Positions 19,777 through 28,570 of a stretch of 64,000 nt of DNA are shown piece after piece. The stretch comes from Gilliamella intestini. GTDB lineage: Bacteria; Pseudomonadota; Gammaproteobacteria; Enterobacterales; Orbaceae. The notes under the pieces were generated by a model. It worked only from the letters and a program-made list of their open reading frames with translations. It made no database searches and was not told where the DNA came from. Made by a program: the position numbers and the translations under genes. Position 1 is the stretch's first letter, and every line of letters begins with the position of its first letter. The stretch is from assembly GCF_900094935.1 (NCBI RefSeq), contig NZ_FMBA01000009.1:1-64000 (forward strand). Direction: 5' to 3'.

Positions 19777-20031
19777 ACAGCTTACCTAAAAAATTACGTC
19801 GTTTATTTTAGTTTTTTATGTTAATCGCAGTAATGTTATTTAATGTCATGTGAGCTTTTGAGAGTTATAAATAGCATGTTCTAGATAGACGCTTGGCCTC
19901 GATATGTCGTATTTTTCTAAGATAGATTTTTTATAGCGTTTAGCAAATCAGTAGCAGTTATTTTTTTTATGATATCAGCACCATATTGCTTGTCTGTGAT
20001 ACTGGGGATGTTGTTTTTTTTATGTACATTT

Positions 20032-20064
20032 ATTACAGTAGTTTCTCAAATTACTGTAAACAAC
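20032..20064 (+). repeat. Short interspersed hairpin repeat, copy 2
   Basis: TTACAGTA (20033-20040) and TACTGTAA (20052-20059) form a perfect 8-base inverted repeat. It is the second copy of the element at 588-622, and lies 18 bases past the citX stop. Confidence 0.5.
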
Positions 20065-20081
20065 GTAATTAATTTCTACGT

Positions 20082-20639
20082 CTAATACATTGGCTTGCTA
20101 AAATAGTCGTTTGTTATTTTTTCAATGGCAGAAAAGACCTCATCAATAGTGTGTTTTCTGCTTCGACTACATACTTTAGCCATTTCTTGGCAGACTAAAC
20201 ATTGTCTTGAGTGGTGATCAAATTTAGCGCGAGAAATACTTTGTTGGGTTATTGGGTCTATGACATCAATATCCCACAGGCGACCTAAAGGATGATTATC
20301 TTCGATATTAATACAGTACTGCTTTAGTACATCGGCAGCGCATTTTGCGATAATAATGGCTTCATAGCCAGTAATGTGATGAAATTGGATTTCATGTATT
20401 AATGGAATGCTGTTTTTTGATAAGCTGTTGTGTATAGTGGCAATGGCCTCTTTAAATAATCGACTGGCGCCACTACTATTTTTTATTGGGCCGGGAATAA
20501 CTAAGCTTAATGAAATAAGCGGATAATGATAACGTTTTATTGCTTCTTGTTGGCTTTGTACACGTTTTTCTTTAGCCAAGAGCATCTGTTCAAGTGTGAT
20601 AGGGGTGCCATCATCAAATTTAATTAATAGATCATTCAT
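20082..20639 (-). CDS. citX: Apo-citrate lyase phosphoribosyl-dephospho-CoA transferase CitX
   Basis: Transfers the 2'-(5''-phosphoribosyl)-3'-dephospho-CoA prosthetic group to the CitD carrier protein. I prefer the start at 20639 (MNDLLIKFDDG) over 20663, because the longer form runs into the hairpin at 20652-20681 and adds eight residues absent from E. coli CitX. This gives 185 residues (E. coli 183). VIPGPIKNS, HPLGRLWDIDVIDP and the pair of cysteines RQCLVCQE are family hallmarks. It is the last gene of the operon. The gene that makes the prosthetic group, citG, lies elsewhere (36282-37175). Confidence 0.9.
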   Translation of the reverse strand: MNDLLIKFDDGTPITLEQMLLAKEKRVQSQQEAIKRYHYPLISLSLVIPGPIKNSSGASRLFKEAIATIHNSLSKNSIPLIHEIQFHHITGYEAIIIAKCAADVLKQYCINIEDNHPLGRLWDIDVIDPITQQSISRAKFDHHSRQCLVCQEMAKVCSRSRKHTIDEVFSAIEKITNDYFSKPMY

Positions 20640-20651
20640 AATGAAAAATAA

Positions 20652-20681
20652 GTAGCATGACATCGACTAATGCCATGCTAC
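20652..20681 (-). terminator. Intra-operon hairpin between citF and citX
   Basis: GTAGCATG (20652-20659) pairs with CATGCTAC (20674-20681), extended by CAT/ATG past one mismatch. On the minus strand it is followed by TTATTTTTC. It could be a partial terminator, lowering citX expression relative to citDEF, or an mRNA-processing or stability element. Confidence 0.55.
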
Positions 20682-20692
20682 CTTGTGGTTAA

Positions 20693-22222
20693 TTAGTCCT
20701 TAACTTGACGAACCACATCAATGACTGAACCATCACGGAAATGGACAATACCAATGATTTTATCATTAAATTCAATTGGTTTTGGTTCACCCGTTAAGGA
20801 AACAGCACGTTGATATAGCTCTTCAATACTCATGACTGGCAAATTAGCCGCTTTTAATCGTTCTGCAATTTCAGGGCGAGCAGGGTTAACCGCTATACCA
20901 TGGTCAGTAACAAGAACGTCGACACTTTCACCCGGCGTTACAACTGTTGTCACTTTCTTAATTACAGTAGGGATTCGGCTACGAATAAGTGGCGCAACAA
21001 TAATAGTTAAATTTGCACCAGCAGCGGTATCACAGTGACCACCTGATGCGCCACGCATAACACCGTCAGAACCAGTTAATACATTCACATTGTAATCAAG
21101 ATCAATTTCTAAAGCACTTAAAATAACAATATCAAGTTCATCAACACTTGCACCTTTTGATGCTGGGTTTGCATAGACATTCGTTGAAACTTCGATATGA
21201 TCTTTATTTTTACCTAAAGATTGCCCCGCAGTGCCGTCAAAACTTTGAGTATCTAATAAACGTTTAACTAATCCTTTTTCGTGAAGATCAACAATACTTG
21301 CTGTAATACCACCTAAAGCAAATGATGCAGTGATATTTTTCGCACGCATGCGATTTTCAAGGAAACGAGTTGCTGCAGTTGACGATGCACCAGAACCAGT
21401 TTGGATTGAAAAACCATCTTTAAAATAACCAGAGTGTTCAATAACATCAGCTGCATAACGAGCGATCATCAGTTCGCGTGGATTGCTAGTTATACGCGCT
21501 GCGCCCACACTAATTTTAGTTGGATCACCCACTTCATCAACTTTAACAATATAATCAACTTGATCTTGACGAATACTTGCTGGGTGATTAGGGTAACCAA
21601 CGATATCTTCAGTCAGTAATACCACTTTTTTAGCAAACTGAGCGTCAACCATGGCATAACCAAGAGCACCACATTGTGATTTACCTGATACACCGTTAGC
21701 ATTACCTTGTTCGTCAGCTGTTGAAACCGCTAGGAATGCGATATCAATATCAATTTCACCACTTTGGATTAATTTTACACGCCCGCCGTGAGAATGAATA
21801 TGAACAGGGTTTTCCATTAAACCGTGTGAAATGGCATCAGCTAATTTACCACGCAAACCTGATGTATAGATCTTGGTAATCACACCTGATTCGATATGAG
21901 GGATAAGTGCTGCATTACAACTTAATAAAGAACTTGACGCTAATGTTAGGTTTTTAATTCCTAATTTGCTAATCGTCTCAACCACTTTGTTGATAACCTT
22001 ATCGCCTTCACGAAATGCATGGTGAAAAGAGATAGTCATACCATCACGCAATTCACATTTTTTAATTGCTTGCTCAATAGAATCACACAATTTACGCGTG
22101 TATTTAGACTCATCTTTTAAATATGGAGTTGTTGCGTTAGCATCAACAAAAGGCTTAATATTCTTGAGATCAGGGTGCTGTTTAAGCAAATCATCAATTT
22201 TTTTGTTTATAGAAGTAGTCAT
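20693..22222 (-). CDS. citF: Citrate lyase alpha subunit CitF (citrate-ACP transferase)
   Basis: Exchanges the acetyl group on the CitD carrier for citrate, giving citryl-ACP and acetate. The 509 residues compare with 510 in E. coli CitF. Recognisable stretches include GMTISFHHAFREGDKVINKV, IHSHGGRVKLIQSGEIDIDI and GASGGHCDTAAGANLTII, typical of the CoA-transferase fold. It starts 12 bases after the citE stop with GGATTG as a weak ribosome binding site. Confidence 0.96.
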   Translation of the reverse strand: MTTSINKKIDDLLKQHPDLKNIKPFVDANATTPYLKDESKYTRKLCDSIEQAIKKCELRDGMTISFHHAFREGDKVINKVVETISKLGIKNLTLASSSLLSCNAALIPHIESGVITKIYTSGLRGKLADAISHGLMENPVHIHSHGGRVKLIQSGEIDIDIAFLAVSTADEQGNANGVSGKSQCGALGYAMVDAQFAKKVVLLTEDIVGYPNHPASIRQDQVDYIVKVDEVGDPTKISVGAARITSNPRELMIARYAADVIEHSGYFKDGFSIQTGSGASSTAATRFLENRMRAKNITASFALGGITASIVDLHEKGLVKRLLDTQSFDGTAGQSLGKNKDHIEVSTNVYANPASKGASVDELDIVILSALEIDLDYNVNVLTGSDGVMRGASGGHCDTAAGANLTIIVAPLIRSRIPTVIKKVTTVVTPGESVDVLVTDHGIAVNPARPEIAERLKAANLPVMSIEELYQRAVSLTGEPKPIEFNDKIIGIVHFRDGSVIDVVRQVKD

Positions 22223-22234
22223 TTTTCAATCCTA

Positions 22235-23122
22235 TCAAATTTCTTTACGTACACCGGAATATTTTGCTAACTCAATCACCTTTCTGGCACGAGCGATAAT
22301 CGGAGCATCAATCATTTTGCCATTTAGAGAAATTACACCAAGACCTTTTCTTTCACCTTCTTCAGCAGCTTCAACTACTTTTTGGGCATTTTCAACTTCA
22401 GCAGCAGTTGGCGCATAAGCATTATGTAACAGTTCAATTTGTCTTGGATTGATAAGTGATTTACCGTTATATCCGAGTTTTTTAATTAGGCTGACTTCTT
22501 TTAAAAAGCCTTCATCATCATTAACATTTGAATACACCACATCAAAGGCATCAATGCCAGCTACACGCGCAGCATGTAAAACGGCACAACGAGCATAAAA
22601 TAACTCAGTACCATCGCCACGTTCAGTTTGCATATCAACAAGATAGTCAAATGCCGCCAGTGCAATACCAATTAAACGAGGTGAAGATTGAGCGATCGAA
22701 ACCGCATTAACCACACCTTGAGCAGATTCAATTGCAGCCATTAATTTAGTGCTGCCTACTTCGCGTCCACACTCTTTTTCAATTCGTTCTACATGCGCTT
22801 CTAGCTCATGGATATCTTCAGCGCTGTTGGTCATTGGTAAACGCACAACATCAACACCAGCTCTTACTACTGCTTCAAGGTCTTTTAAACCAAATGGAGT
22901 ATCAAGCGCATTGATTCGTACTACTGTTTCAATTCCATGTTCTTTATAAACAGGAAGAAGTAAAGTTTGTGCAACTAATAAACGAGCTGAATCTTTTTCT
23001 TTGATTGAAACCGCATCTTCAAGGTCAAACATAATTGAATCGGGTTTATAAACAAAAGAGGTTGATAACATTGCTGCATTTGCGCCAGGAAGAAATAGCA
23101 TACTTCGACGTAATTTTTTCAT
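22235..23122 (-). CDS. citE: Citrate lyase beta subunit CitE (citryl-ACP lyase)
   Basis: Cleaves citryl-ACP to acetyl-ACP and oxaloacetate. A Mg2+-dependent TIM barrel of the HpcH/CitE family, 295 residues. The N-terminus [43 protein letters not shown] and [12 protein letters not shown] match the family; the Glu in AAIES and the Asp in IALAAFDY are the expected metal ligands. Its ATG overlaps the citD stop (ATGA), so the two subunits are translationally coupled. Confidence 0.96.
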   Translation of the reverse strand: MKKLRRSMLFLPGANAAMLSTSFVYKPDSIMFDLEDAVSIKEKDSARLLVAQTLLLPVYKEHGIETVVRINALDTPFGLKDLEAVVRAGVDVVRLPMTNSAEDIHELEAHVERIEKECGREVGSTKLMAAIESAQGVVNAVSIAQSSPRLIGIALAAFDYLVDMQTERGDGTELFYARCAVLHAARVAGIDAFDVVYSNVNDDEGFLKEVSLIKKLGYNGKSLINPRQIELLHNAYAPTAAEVENAQKVVEAAEEGERKGLGVISLNGKMIDAPIIARARKVIELAKYSGVRKEI

Positions 23123-23409
23123 AGTAGTTTACTCCAATCTAAGTTTTCTTCTTCTGCGCCACGTAATACAGCACATTGAATTCTTGCTTTAATAGCGCAA
23201 TCAAGTGCGCCTTTGTCATCAATAATAATTAGGCCATCGGTTACATTTAAGTCTTGTAATGTTTGCTCAACCACAGCGCGAATTTGATCGCCAAATTGCT
23301 TATTAACATCACTATTAATAACAATTTCAATCCCGGTATTAGGTATAACTTTGACTAACAAATCACTTGATTCGAGAGTCCCTGCCATGGCTTCTTTTTG
23401 TATTTTCAT
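23119..23409 (-). CDS. citD: Citrate lyase acyl carrier protein CitD (gamma subunit)
   Basis: The acyl carrier of citrate lyase, 96 residues. [11 protein letters not shown] near the start contains Ser14, the residue that carries the phosphoribosyl-dephospho-CoA group in characterised homologues. [13 protein letters not shown] and [18 protein letters not shown] are the family core. It follows citC by 21 bases and overlaps citE by four. Confidence 0.96.
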   Translation of the reverse strand: MKIQKEAMAGTLESSDLLVKVIPNTGIEIVINSDVNKQFGDQIRAVVEQTLQDLNVTDGLIIIDDKGALDCAIKARIQCAVLRGAEEENLDWSKLL

Positions 23410-23430
23410 TTTGTTACCTTTTAAAATGTA

Positions 23431-24465
23431 TTAAATTTTAAATTGATCCAAATTAGCTGAAAGGTAATTCCACGTTGTTGGTGGAACTAGTTTTTTTACC
23501 TGCTCATATTGCTTAGATGCTAATAATTTCCTCACTAATGAGGCCGATACAATAGTATCGTCTTCGGTTATTCGTGGAACTTCAACCACATTTATCACTG
23601 ATTGAGCAGTGACTTTTTTATCTTCAAGCCAATAGCGCATTGCTTCATTATAAGCTTTAGTCACTTCATCATAAGGTTCAGTCCCAACAAATCGATAGGT
23701 AATGTTAAGCGCTGGCGCAATATAATTTCGGAATATAAGAAGATCAATCCCCATATAAGCTTGATCTATTTTTGTCTTATCTTTTAAAAAATAAGTAGGA
23801 AACGTAGCTCTTGAAATGATATAAGGCGAGCTTGCATGCACTGTAACATTTTTTATTTGTCTTGTGCCATCTTTAACTAACTTTAAGCGCGTATCAAATG
23901 AAAATAACGAAGCATTTTCATTGACGACAAAAACATGCAACCAATCGCATTGACTTGCAGCATATTGAATAAGATATTGATGGCCTTTAGTGAAAGGATT
24001 AGCATTCATAACAATGCTACCGATTTTACTCCCTTCTTTTTGTTGCAGACTTAGTTGTTTACAATATTGTCTTATTCCAACTGGATTGTTTTCCATTAGG
24101 ACAACAAGATCTGTTATTTCAACAATAGGATAGAACCCACATCCCTTAAAAAAATCTATATTTTCGGGTTTTGTATATAGAAAAAGATGAAAATAGCCGT
24201 TTTCATTGGCATATTTTATTGCATGATCCATCAATGTCAGATTTAGCTGATTACCGCGATAATTAGGATCGATAGCAACACATTTAATAATATTGCGATC
24301 AATACCTGCACAAGCAATAATTTGTTCACTAACTTTCGCTACCATAAAAATAGTAACTTGTGAATCAAGATCAAGTTCAGAGCGAGATAACAACTGTTTA
24401 ATTTCTTGATAATCTTGTTCTGCTTTAGAAATATCAACAACGGTATAATCAACTAAATCGTACAT
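23431..24465 (-). CDS. citC: [Citrate (pro-3S)-lyase] ligase CitC
   Basis: Activates citrate lyase by ATP-dependent acetylation of the CitD prosthetic group. 344 residues (E. coli 352). It has an N-terminal GNAT-like domain (about 1-130; CAGIDRNIIKCVAIDPNYRG) and a C-terminal nucleotidyltransferase domain with the HxGH-type motif in IVMNANPFTKGHQYLI, then FVGTEPYDEVTKAYN and SASLVRKLL. It sits between the FAH-family gene and citD with short gaps. Confidence 0.95.
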   Translation of the reverse strand: MYDLVDYTVVDISKAEQDYQEIKQLLSRSELDLDSQVTIFMVAKVSEQIIACAGIDRNIIKCVAIDPNYRGNQLNLTLMDHAIKYANENGYFHLFLYTKPENIDFFKGCGFYPIVEITDLVVLMENNPVGIRQYCKQLSLQQKEGSKIGSIVMNANPFTKGHQYLIQYAASQCDWLHVFVVNENASLFSFDTRLKLVKDGTRQIKNVTVHASSPYIISRATFPTYFLKDKTKIDQAYMGIDLLIFRNYIAPALNITYRFVGTEPYDEVTKAYNEAMRYWLEDKKVTAQSVINVVEVPRITEDDTIVSASLVRKLLASKQYEQVKKLVPPTTWNYLSANLDQFKI

Positions 24466-24475
24466 AAATTCACCT

Positions 24476-25315
24476 CTATTCAGCTACTACATAATTAGTT
24501 AGTCGACCAATTCCTGTAATTTCGACTTCAATTTTATCGCCATCTTTCATAAATACTGGAGGATTACGTTTTTTACCAACTCCACCAGGTGATCCAGTAA
24601 GAATAACATCACCCGGTGATAAATGGGTAAATGTACTAATATAAGAAATTAATTCAGGAACAGTATGCACAAGATTGTTGACTGAATCATGTTGCATTTC
24701 TTGACCATTTAAATAAGTAGTTAAAGATAATACTTTTGGATCAGAGATTTCATCGCTTGTTGTAATGCATGGACCGAAAGCACCAGTGCTAGGCCAGTTT
24801 TTACCTGCAGTAAACCAAGTGTATTGCCAGTCACGAATTGAACCATCCATATAACAGCTATAACCTGCTATATGAGACAATGCATCTTCTTGGCTAATAC
24901 GAAAACCTGCTTTACCAATAATAATAGCTAATTCACCTTCATAATCGAACTCATTAGTAATAGCTGGTTTAATAATGTTGGTTTTATGACCTGTTTGAGA
25001 ATCAGGGAAACGAACAAAAAGCGTTGGTGCGGAGCTAGTTTCATTAAATTCAGCGCGTTTTTCAGCGTAATTCATACCAACACACAAGATTTTATTTGGA
25101 TTTGGAATAACGGGTAAATAAGTAATGTCTTGTTCATCAATGTCACTTCGGGCATTAAGGTAGGTTTTGGCAATAGATAGTCCTTCTTTATCGGCAAGTA
25201 GTGATTTTAAATCGGCATATTTATCACCTAATTTTTGCTTTAAATCAACAATACCGTTGTGAGTAAGAAGACCAAAACTTGCTCTACCAGAGACAAGATA
25301 ACTGACAAGCTTCAT
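24476..25315 (-). CDS. Fumarylacetoacetate hydrolase (FAH) family protein, possible oxaloacetate decarboxylase or tautomerase
   Basis: 279 residues with an FAH C-terminal domain (about 70-275). ILCVGMNYAEKRAEF, the metal ligands Glu126 and Glu128 (DYEGELAIIIG) and Asp157 (YMDGSIRDWQ), and ILTGSPGGVG are visible. FAHD1-type members decarboxylate or tautomerise oxaloacetate; others act on acylpyruvates. It is the second gene of the cit operon, between the transporter and citC, 10 bases before citC. No oadGAB genes are nearby, so a role in disposing of the oxaloacetate made by citrate lyase is a reasonable inference, not shown. Confidence 0.85.
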   Translation of the reverse strand: MKLVSYLVSGRASFGLLTHNGIVDLKQKLGDKYADLKSLLADKEGLSIAKTYLNARSDIDEQDITYLPVIPNPNKILCVGMNYAEKRAEFNETSSAPTLFVRFPDSQTGHKTNIIKPAITNEFDYEGELAIIIGKAGFRISQEDALSHIAGYSCYMDGSIRDWQYTWFTAGKNWPSTGAFGPCITTSDEISDPKVLSLTTYLNGQEMQHDSVNNLVHTVPELISYISTFTHLSPGDVILTGSPGGVGKKRNPPVFMKDGDKIEVEITGIGRLTNYVVAE

Positions 25316-25402
25316 GAAAACTCCTTAAAAGCTATTTTGTTAATATTAAATAAAAATAAACAACCTTAGTATAAACCAAGGTTGTTATTTAATATGTAAA
25401 AT

Positions 25403-26782
25403 CTATACTAAGAAATTGCCGAGAATAAGTAATGATACAGATACATTGATTGCACCACCAATACGAGTTGCAATTTGTGCAAACGGCATAAGTTCCATAC
25501 GTTCTGCTGCAGTTAAGATTGCCACGTCACCAGTTCCGCCTTGACCACTTTGACAACAAGAAATAACAGCAGCATCAACAGGATACATACCAAGTTTTTT
25601 AGCAACAAAGAAACCAGTAGTAACCAAACTAACAACTGTACAAACAATAACAATTAGGTTTGTGATTGTGAATGCATCTACAATTTTTTCCCAAGGCGTG
25701 ATTGCAACACCCACCGCAAATAAAATTGGGTAAGTAACAGAAGTTTGGAAAAATTTATAAACAACTTGTGAACCACTTAATACTTTAGGTGAAACACCTG
25801 ATACTAATTTAACAAAAACTGCTGCAAATAGCATTCCTACTGGCGCTGGAATACCAGTCTCTTTGTGACCAATCATACCAACCATATAAAGAATAGCTGC
25901 TAATAATACACCTGAAGCGAATGTAGTTACATCAATAATCGATTCAGTTTTAGCTGCTTTTTTATCAGCAACTTCATCATCTGCTGGTAATAGTCGACCG
26001 TTACCAGTTAAGTGCGGATAAGCTTTACCAATACGATTTAAAATACCACCACAAATAATACCAGTTAAACCACCTAACATTACGATTGGTAAAACACGAC
26101 CAAGCGCATCACCTTGTTCCATACCTAAGATTGAAGCGTACCCGATTGAAAGTGGAATTGCACCTTCACCAACACCACCAGCCATAATAGGTAATACTAA
26201 GAAGAAAAATGTTTCAAATGGTGTTAAACCAAGTAAATAACCAACGCCAACACCAACAAGCATACCAACTATTTCGCCACATACCATTGGGCCGAAGATT
26301 TTTAAGAATCCTTGGATAAGTGTTTTCTTATTCATATTCATAATACTACCCACGATGATACAACAGATATATAAATAAAGAATATGTGTATCTTTATAGA
26401 ATTTTTTTGTTGCAACAACGACAGGTTCAGGAAGAATACCATAATAAACTAATGCAGAAGGAATAAAGGTCGCACAAATTGCTGCAGCACCCATTTTTCC
26501 AACGATAGGTAAACGTTTACCTACCTCACCACATAGAAAACCAAAAAAAGCACAAGTAACTACCATTACAACGATTTCGCTAGGTAATTCTCCTGTTACT
26601 AACACTTCAGCAAAAATAAAAATACCTGCGATAATAAATAATGGAAGTGGGATGACACCAATTTTATAATTATCCATTAGTCGCCACCAATTATATGGCC
26701 AACCTGTTAAATTTTCTGTAACAGTATTACCCGTTGATTCTTTTCCATTAATGTTTTTCTCAAATGAGTTAAAATTCACCAT
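25403..26782 (-). CDS. 2-hydroxycarboxylate (citrate/malate) transporter, 2HCT family
   Basis: A secondary transporter of the CitS/CimH/MaeN family for citrate or malate with Na+ or H+. I start at ATG 26782 (MVNFNSF), nine bases after GGAG; the frame upstream begins only with TTG. This gives 459 residues. About eleven hydrophobic segments are present, with the two family reentrant-loop motifs GGVGEGA (near 205) and GQGGTGD (near 420), and RIGGAINV close to the end. The second motif resembles CimH more than Klebsiella CitS. It heads the cit operon and is divergent from the citrate sensor gene. Confidence 0.92.
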   Translation of the reverse strand: MVNFNSFEKNINGKESTGNTVTENLTGWPYNWWRLMDNYKIGVIPLPLFIIAGIFIFAEVLVTGELPSEIVVMVVTCAFFGFLCGEVGKRLPIVGKMGAAAICATFIPSALVYYGILPEPVVVATKKFYKDTHILYLYICCIIVGSIMNMNKKTLIQGFLKIFGPMVCGEIVGMLVGVGVGYLLGLTPFETFFFLVLPIMAGGVGEGAIPLSIGYASILGMEQGDALGRVLPIVMLGGLTGIICGGILNRIGKAYPHLTGNGRLLPADDEVADKKAAKTESIIDVTTFASGVLLAAILYMVGMIGHKETGIPAPVGMLFAAVFVKLVSGVSPKVLSGSQVVYKFFQTSVTYPILFAVGVAITPWEKIVDAFTITNLIVIVCTVVSLVTTGFFVAKKLGMYPVDAAVISCCQSGQGGTGDVAILTAAERMELMPFAQIATRIGGAINVSVSLLILGNFLV

Positions 26783-26857
26783 TAATTTTTTCTCCAAAAT
26801 AAGTTGATTTATTCGAAATTATTGGCGGGTATATTTACAAAAAATTAATGATTTTTT

Positions 26858-26873
26858 TGTGATATAAATCATA
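26858..26873. promoter_or_regulatory. Candidate CRP (or FNR-like) site in the divergent cit control region
   Basis: TGTGA-TATAAA-TCATA matches the CRP half-sites at nine of ten positions. The same bases read as GTGAT-ATAA-ATCAT match the FNR palindrome less well. It lies 76 bases before the transporter start and 93 before the sensor start. Citrate fermentation in enterics is under CRP control, which suits the position. Confidence 0.45.
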
Positions 26874-26965
26874 AATTAACTGTGGTTTTTATGGTTTTAA
26901 AGGATATATGTTTTTTATGCTGTGATAGACTTATTTGAACTTAATTTGAAAAGCAAAATACAAAA

Positions 26966-28555
26966 ATGCGAAGGAAAATCCACTTATCATTTACCACAAA
27001 ACTTTTTTTATCGCTTTTGCTCTTTTCGTTGACTGTTCTTGCGCTATTACAAAGCTACATTTGGAATACAACAGAAAGTAATTTATACAGAAGCCTAGGC
27101 GAAAAGGCTCAAATTCAAGCAAAAGAGTTATCTGTTTTACCAAATTTAATTCAGTATGTCGAAGACAAAGACATTAATAAAATAGCCATTTTAATTAAAG
27201 AAATATTTGAACAAAGTGATGCTAGCTATATTGTTATTGGTGATGAGAATGCAAATCGCCTATTTCATACATCTGGTAGATCTTTATTTTCGCCCATGAT
27301 TGGCAATGATAATCAGGAGGTTCTTAATGGCAATAGTAGTATCACCATTAGCGAAGGATCTTTAGGGTTAGCACTAAGGGGTAAAGCACCAATTATTGAA
27401 CATGATAAAGTTGTAGGAATTGTTTCAGTTGGTTATCTGATTGATGATATTTATGCATTGCGTATAAAGCAATTTATACCGTTTATCGTTTTTTGTTCTT
27501 TATTGTTTTTAGCATTATTTATTTTTTCATACTTTTTTTCAAAAGCGATTAAAAATCAGATGCTTAATCTAGAGCCTAAAGCAATTGCACTACTTGCAAA
27601 AAGCCAAAAGTCGATCATGGAATCGATTTTTGAAGGTGTTATTGCAATCGATCTTAATTATAAAATAATCAATATTAATCAATCTGCTCGCACAATGTTA
27701 GATATTAAGATAAATGATGACCAGTTACATAAACATGATTTAAGCGAATTTATCACCTCAAGTGACTTTATCTATAAAAAAGAAAATCAAACTGAAGACA
27801 TACACGATCATATATGCTATTTCAATAACATGATTGTTATTGCCAGCCGAGTTCGAGTGGTTATTGATGATAAAATTCAAGGCTGGGTAATTACTTTTCG
27901 TAATTTTGATGATATTAATGTATTAAGCATGCAATTAACGCAAGTAACTAAATATGTTGATAATTTACGCACATTAAGGCATGAACATCTTAACTGGTTA
28001 GCAACGTTATCTGGTTTAATATATATGAAACGGTATGACGAAGCGCAATCATTTATTGCATTGCATTCTGCCGATAACCAAACTAATTTAGACTTTATCA
28101 CCAAACATTTTAATATGCCAGCTATATGTGGTTTATTAATTGGCAAATATTCAAAAGCACACGAAATTGGCTTAAATCTAGTATTTGATCCAGCATGCCA
28201 ATTAAATGTATTACCTTCACTTATCACCGAAACAGAATTTATGTCAATTTTAGGTAATTTACTTGATAATGCTTTCAACGCTAGCTTAAAAAATGAACAT
28301 GGTGATAAAACAATTTACTTATATCTTAGTGATGCAACAAACGAAATAGTCCTTGAAATTAGCGACCAAGGTTGTGGGATCGATCAAGGTATTCGTAGCT
28401 CTATCTTTGAACCTGGAGTTACCTCTCAAGAAGGTAAAGAGCACGGTATTGGCTTACATCTTGTTTCAACCTACATAAAAAAAGCCAATGGTTATATTAC
28501 ATTTGAAGATAATACTCCGTATGGAACAATTTTTTCTGTATTTATTCCCAAATAA
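26966..28555 (+). CDS. dpiB: Citrate-responsive sensor histidine kinase (CitA/DpiB family)
   Basis: A membrane sensor kinase of 529 residues. A helix at 12-30, a periplasmic PAS domain (about 35-165), a second helix (171-190), a cytoplasmic PAS domain (about 215-315) and a kinase domain follow. Arg98 and His101 (RLFH) and Arg138/Lys140 (SLGLALRGKAP) fit the citrate-binding positions of CitA. The phospho-acceptor is His339 in RTLRHEHLN; N box LGNLLDNAF, G1 DQGCGID, G2 GKEHGIGLHLV. It is cotranscribed with the regulator 15 bases downstream and divergent from the cit operon. Confidence 0.92.
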   Translation: MRRKIHLSFTTKLFLSLLLFSLTVLALLQSYIWNTTESNLYRSLGEKAQIQAKELSVLPNLIQYVEDKDINKIAILIKEIFEQSDASYIVIGDENANRLFHTSGRSLFSPMIGNDNQEVLNGNSSITISEGSLGLALRGKAPIIEHDKVVGIVSVGYLIDDIYALRIKQFIPFIVFCSLLFLALFIFSYFFSKAIKNQMLNLEPKAIALLAKSQKSIMESIFEGVIAIDLNYKIININQSARTMLDIKINDDQLHKHDLSEFITSSDFIYKKENQTEDIHDHICYFNNMIVIASRVRVVIDDKIQGWVITFRNFDDINVLSMQLTQVTKYVDNLRTLRHEHLNWLATLSGLIYMKRYDEAQSFIALHSADNQTNLDFITKHFNMPAICGLLIGKYSKAHEIGLNLVFDPACQLNVLPSLITETEFMSILGNLLDNAFNASLKNEHGDKTIYLYLSDATNEIVLEISDQGCGIDQGIRSSIFEPGVTSQEGKEHGIGLHLVSTYIKKANGYITFEDNTPYGTIFSVFIPK

Positions 28556-28570
28556 TAGGAAGGTAATTGT

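Larger units (their letters stand above)
19394..20081. other. Intergenic region with IS debris and cit operon 3' end
   Basis: It contains the metB terminator, an IS transposase remnant (19480-19611), the cit operon terminator (19740-19776) and hairpin repeat copy 2. A minus-strand frame also lies at 19917-20029. If the run of eight A after ATG-TAC-AT had nine, it would read MYIKKNNIPSITDKQYGADI and on to ATDLLNAIKNLS. As it stands the frame has no start, and I do not know its family. Confidence 0.5.
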
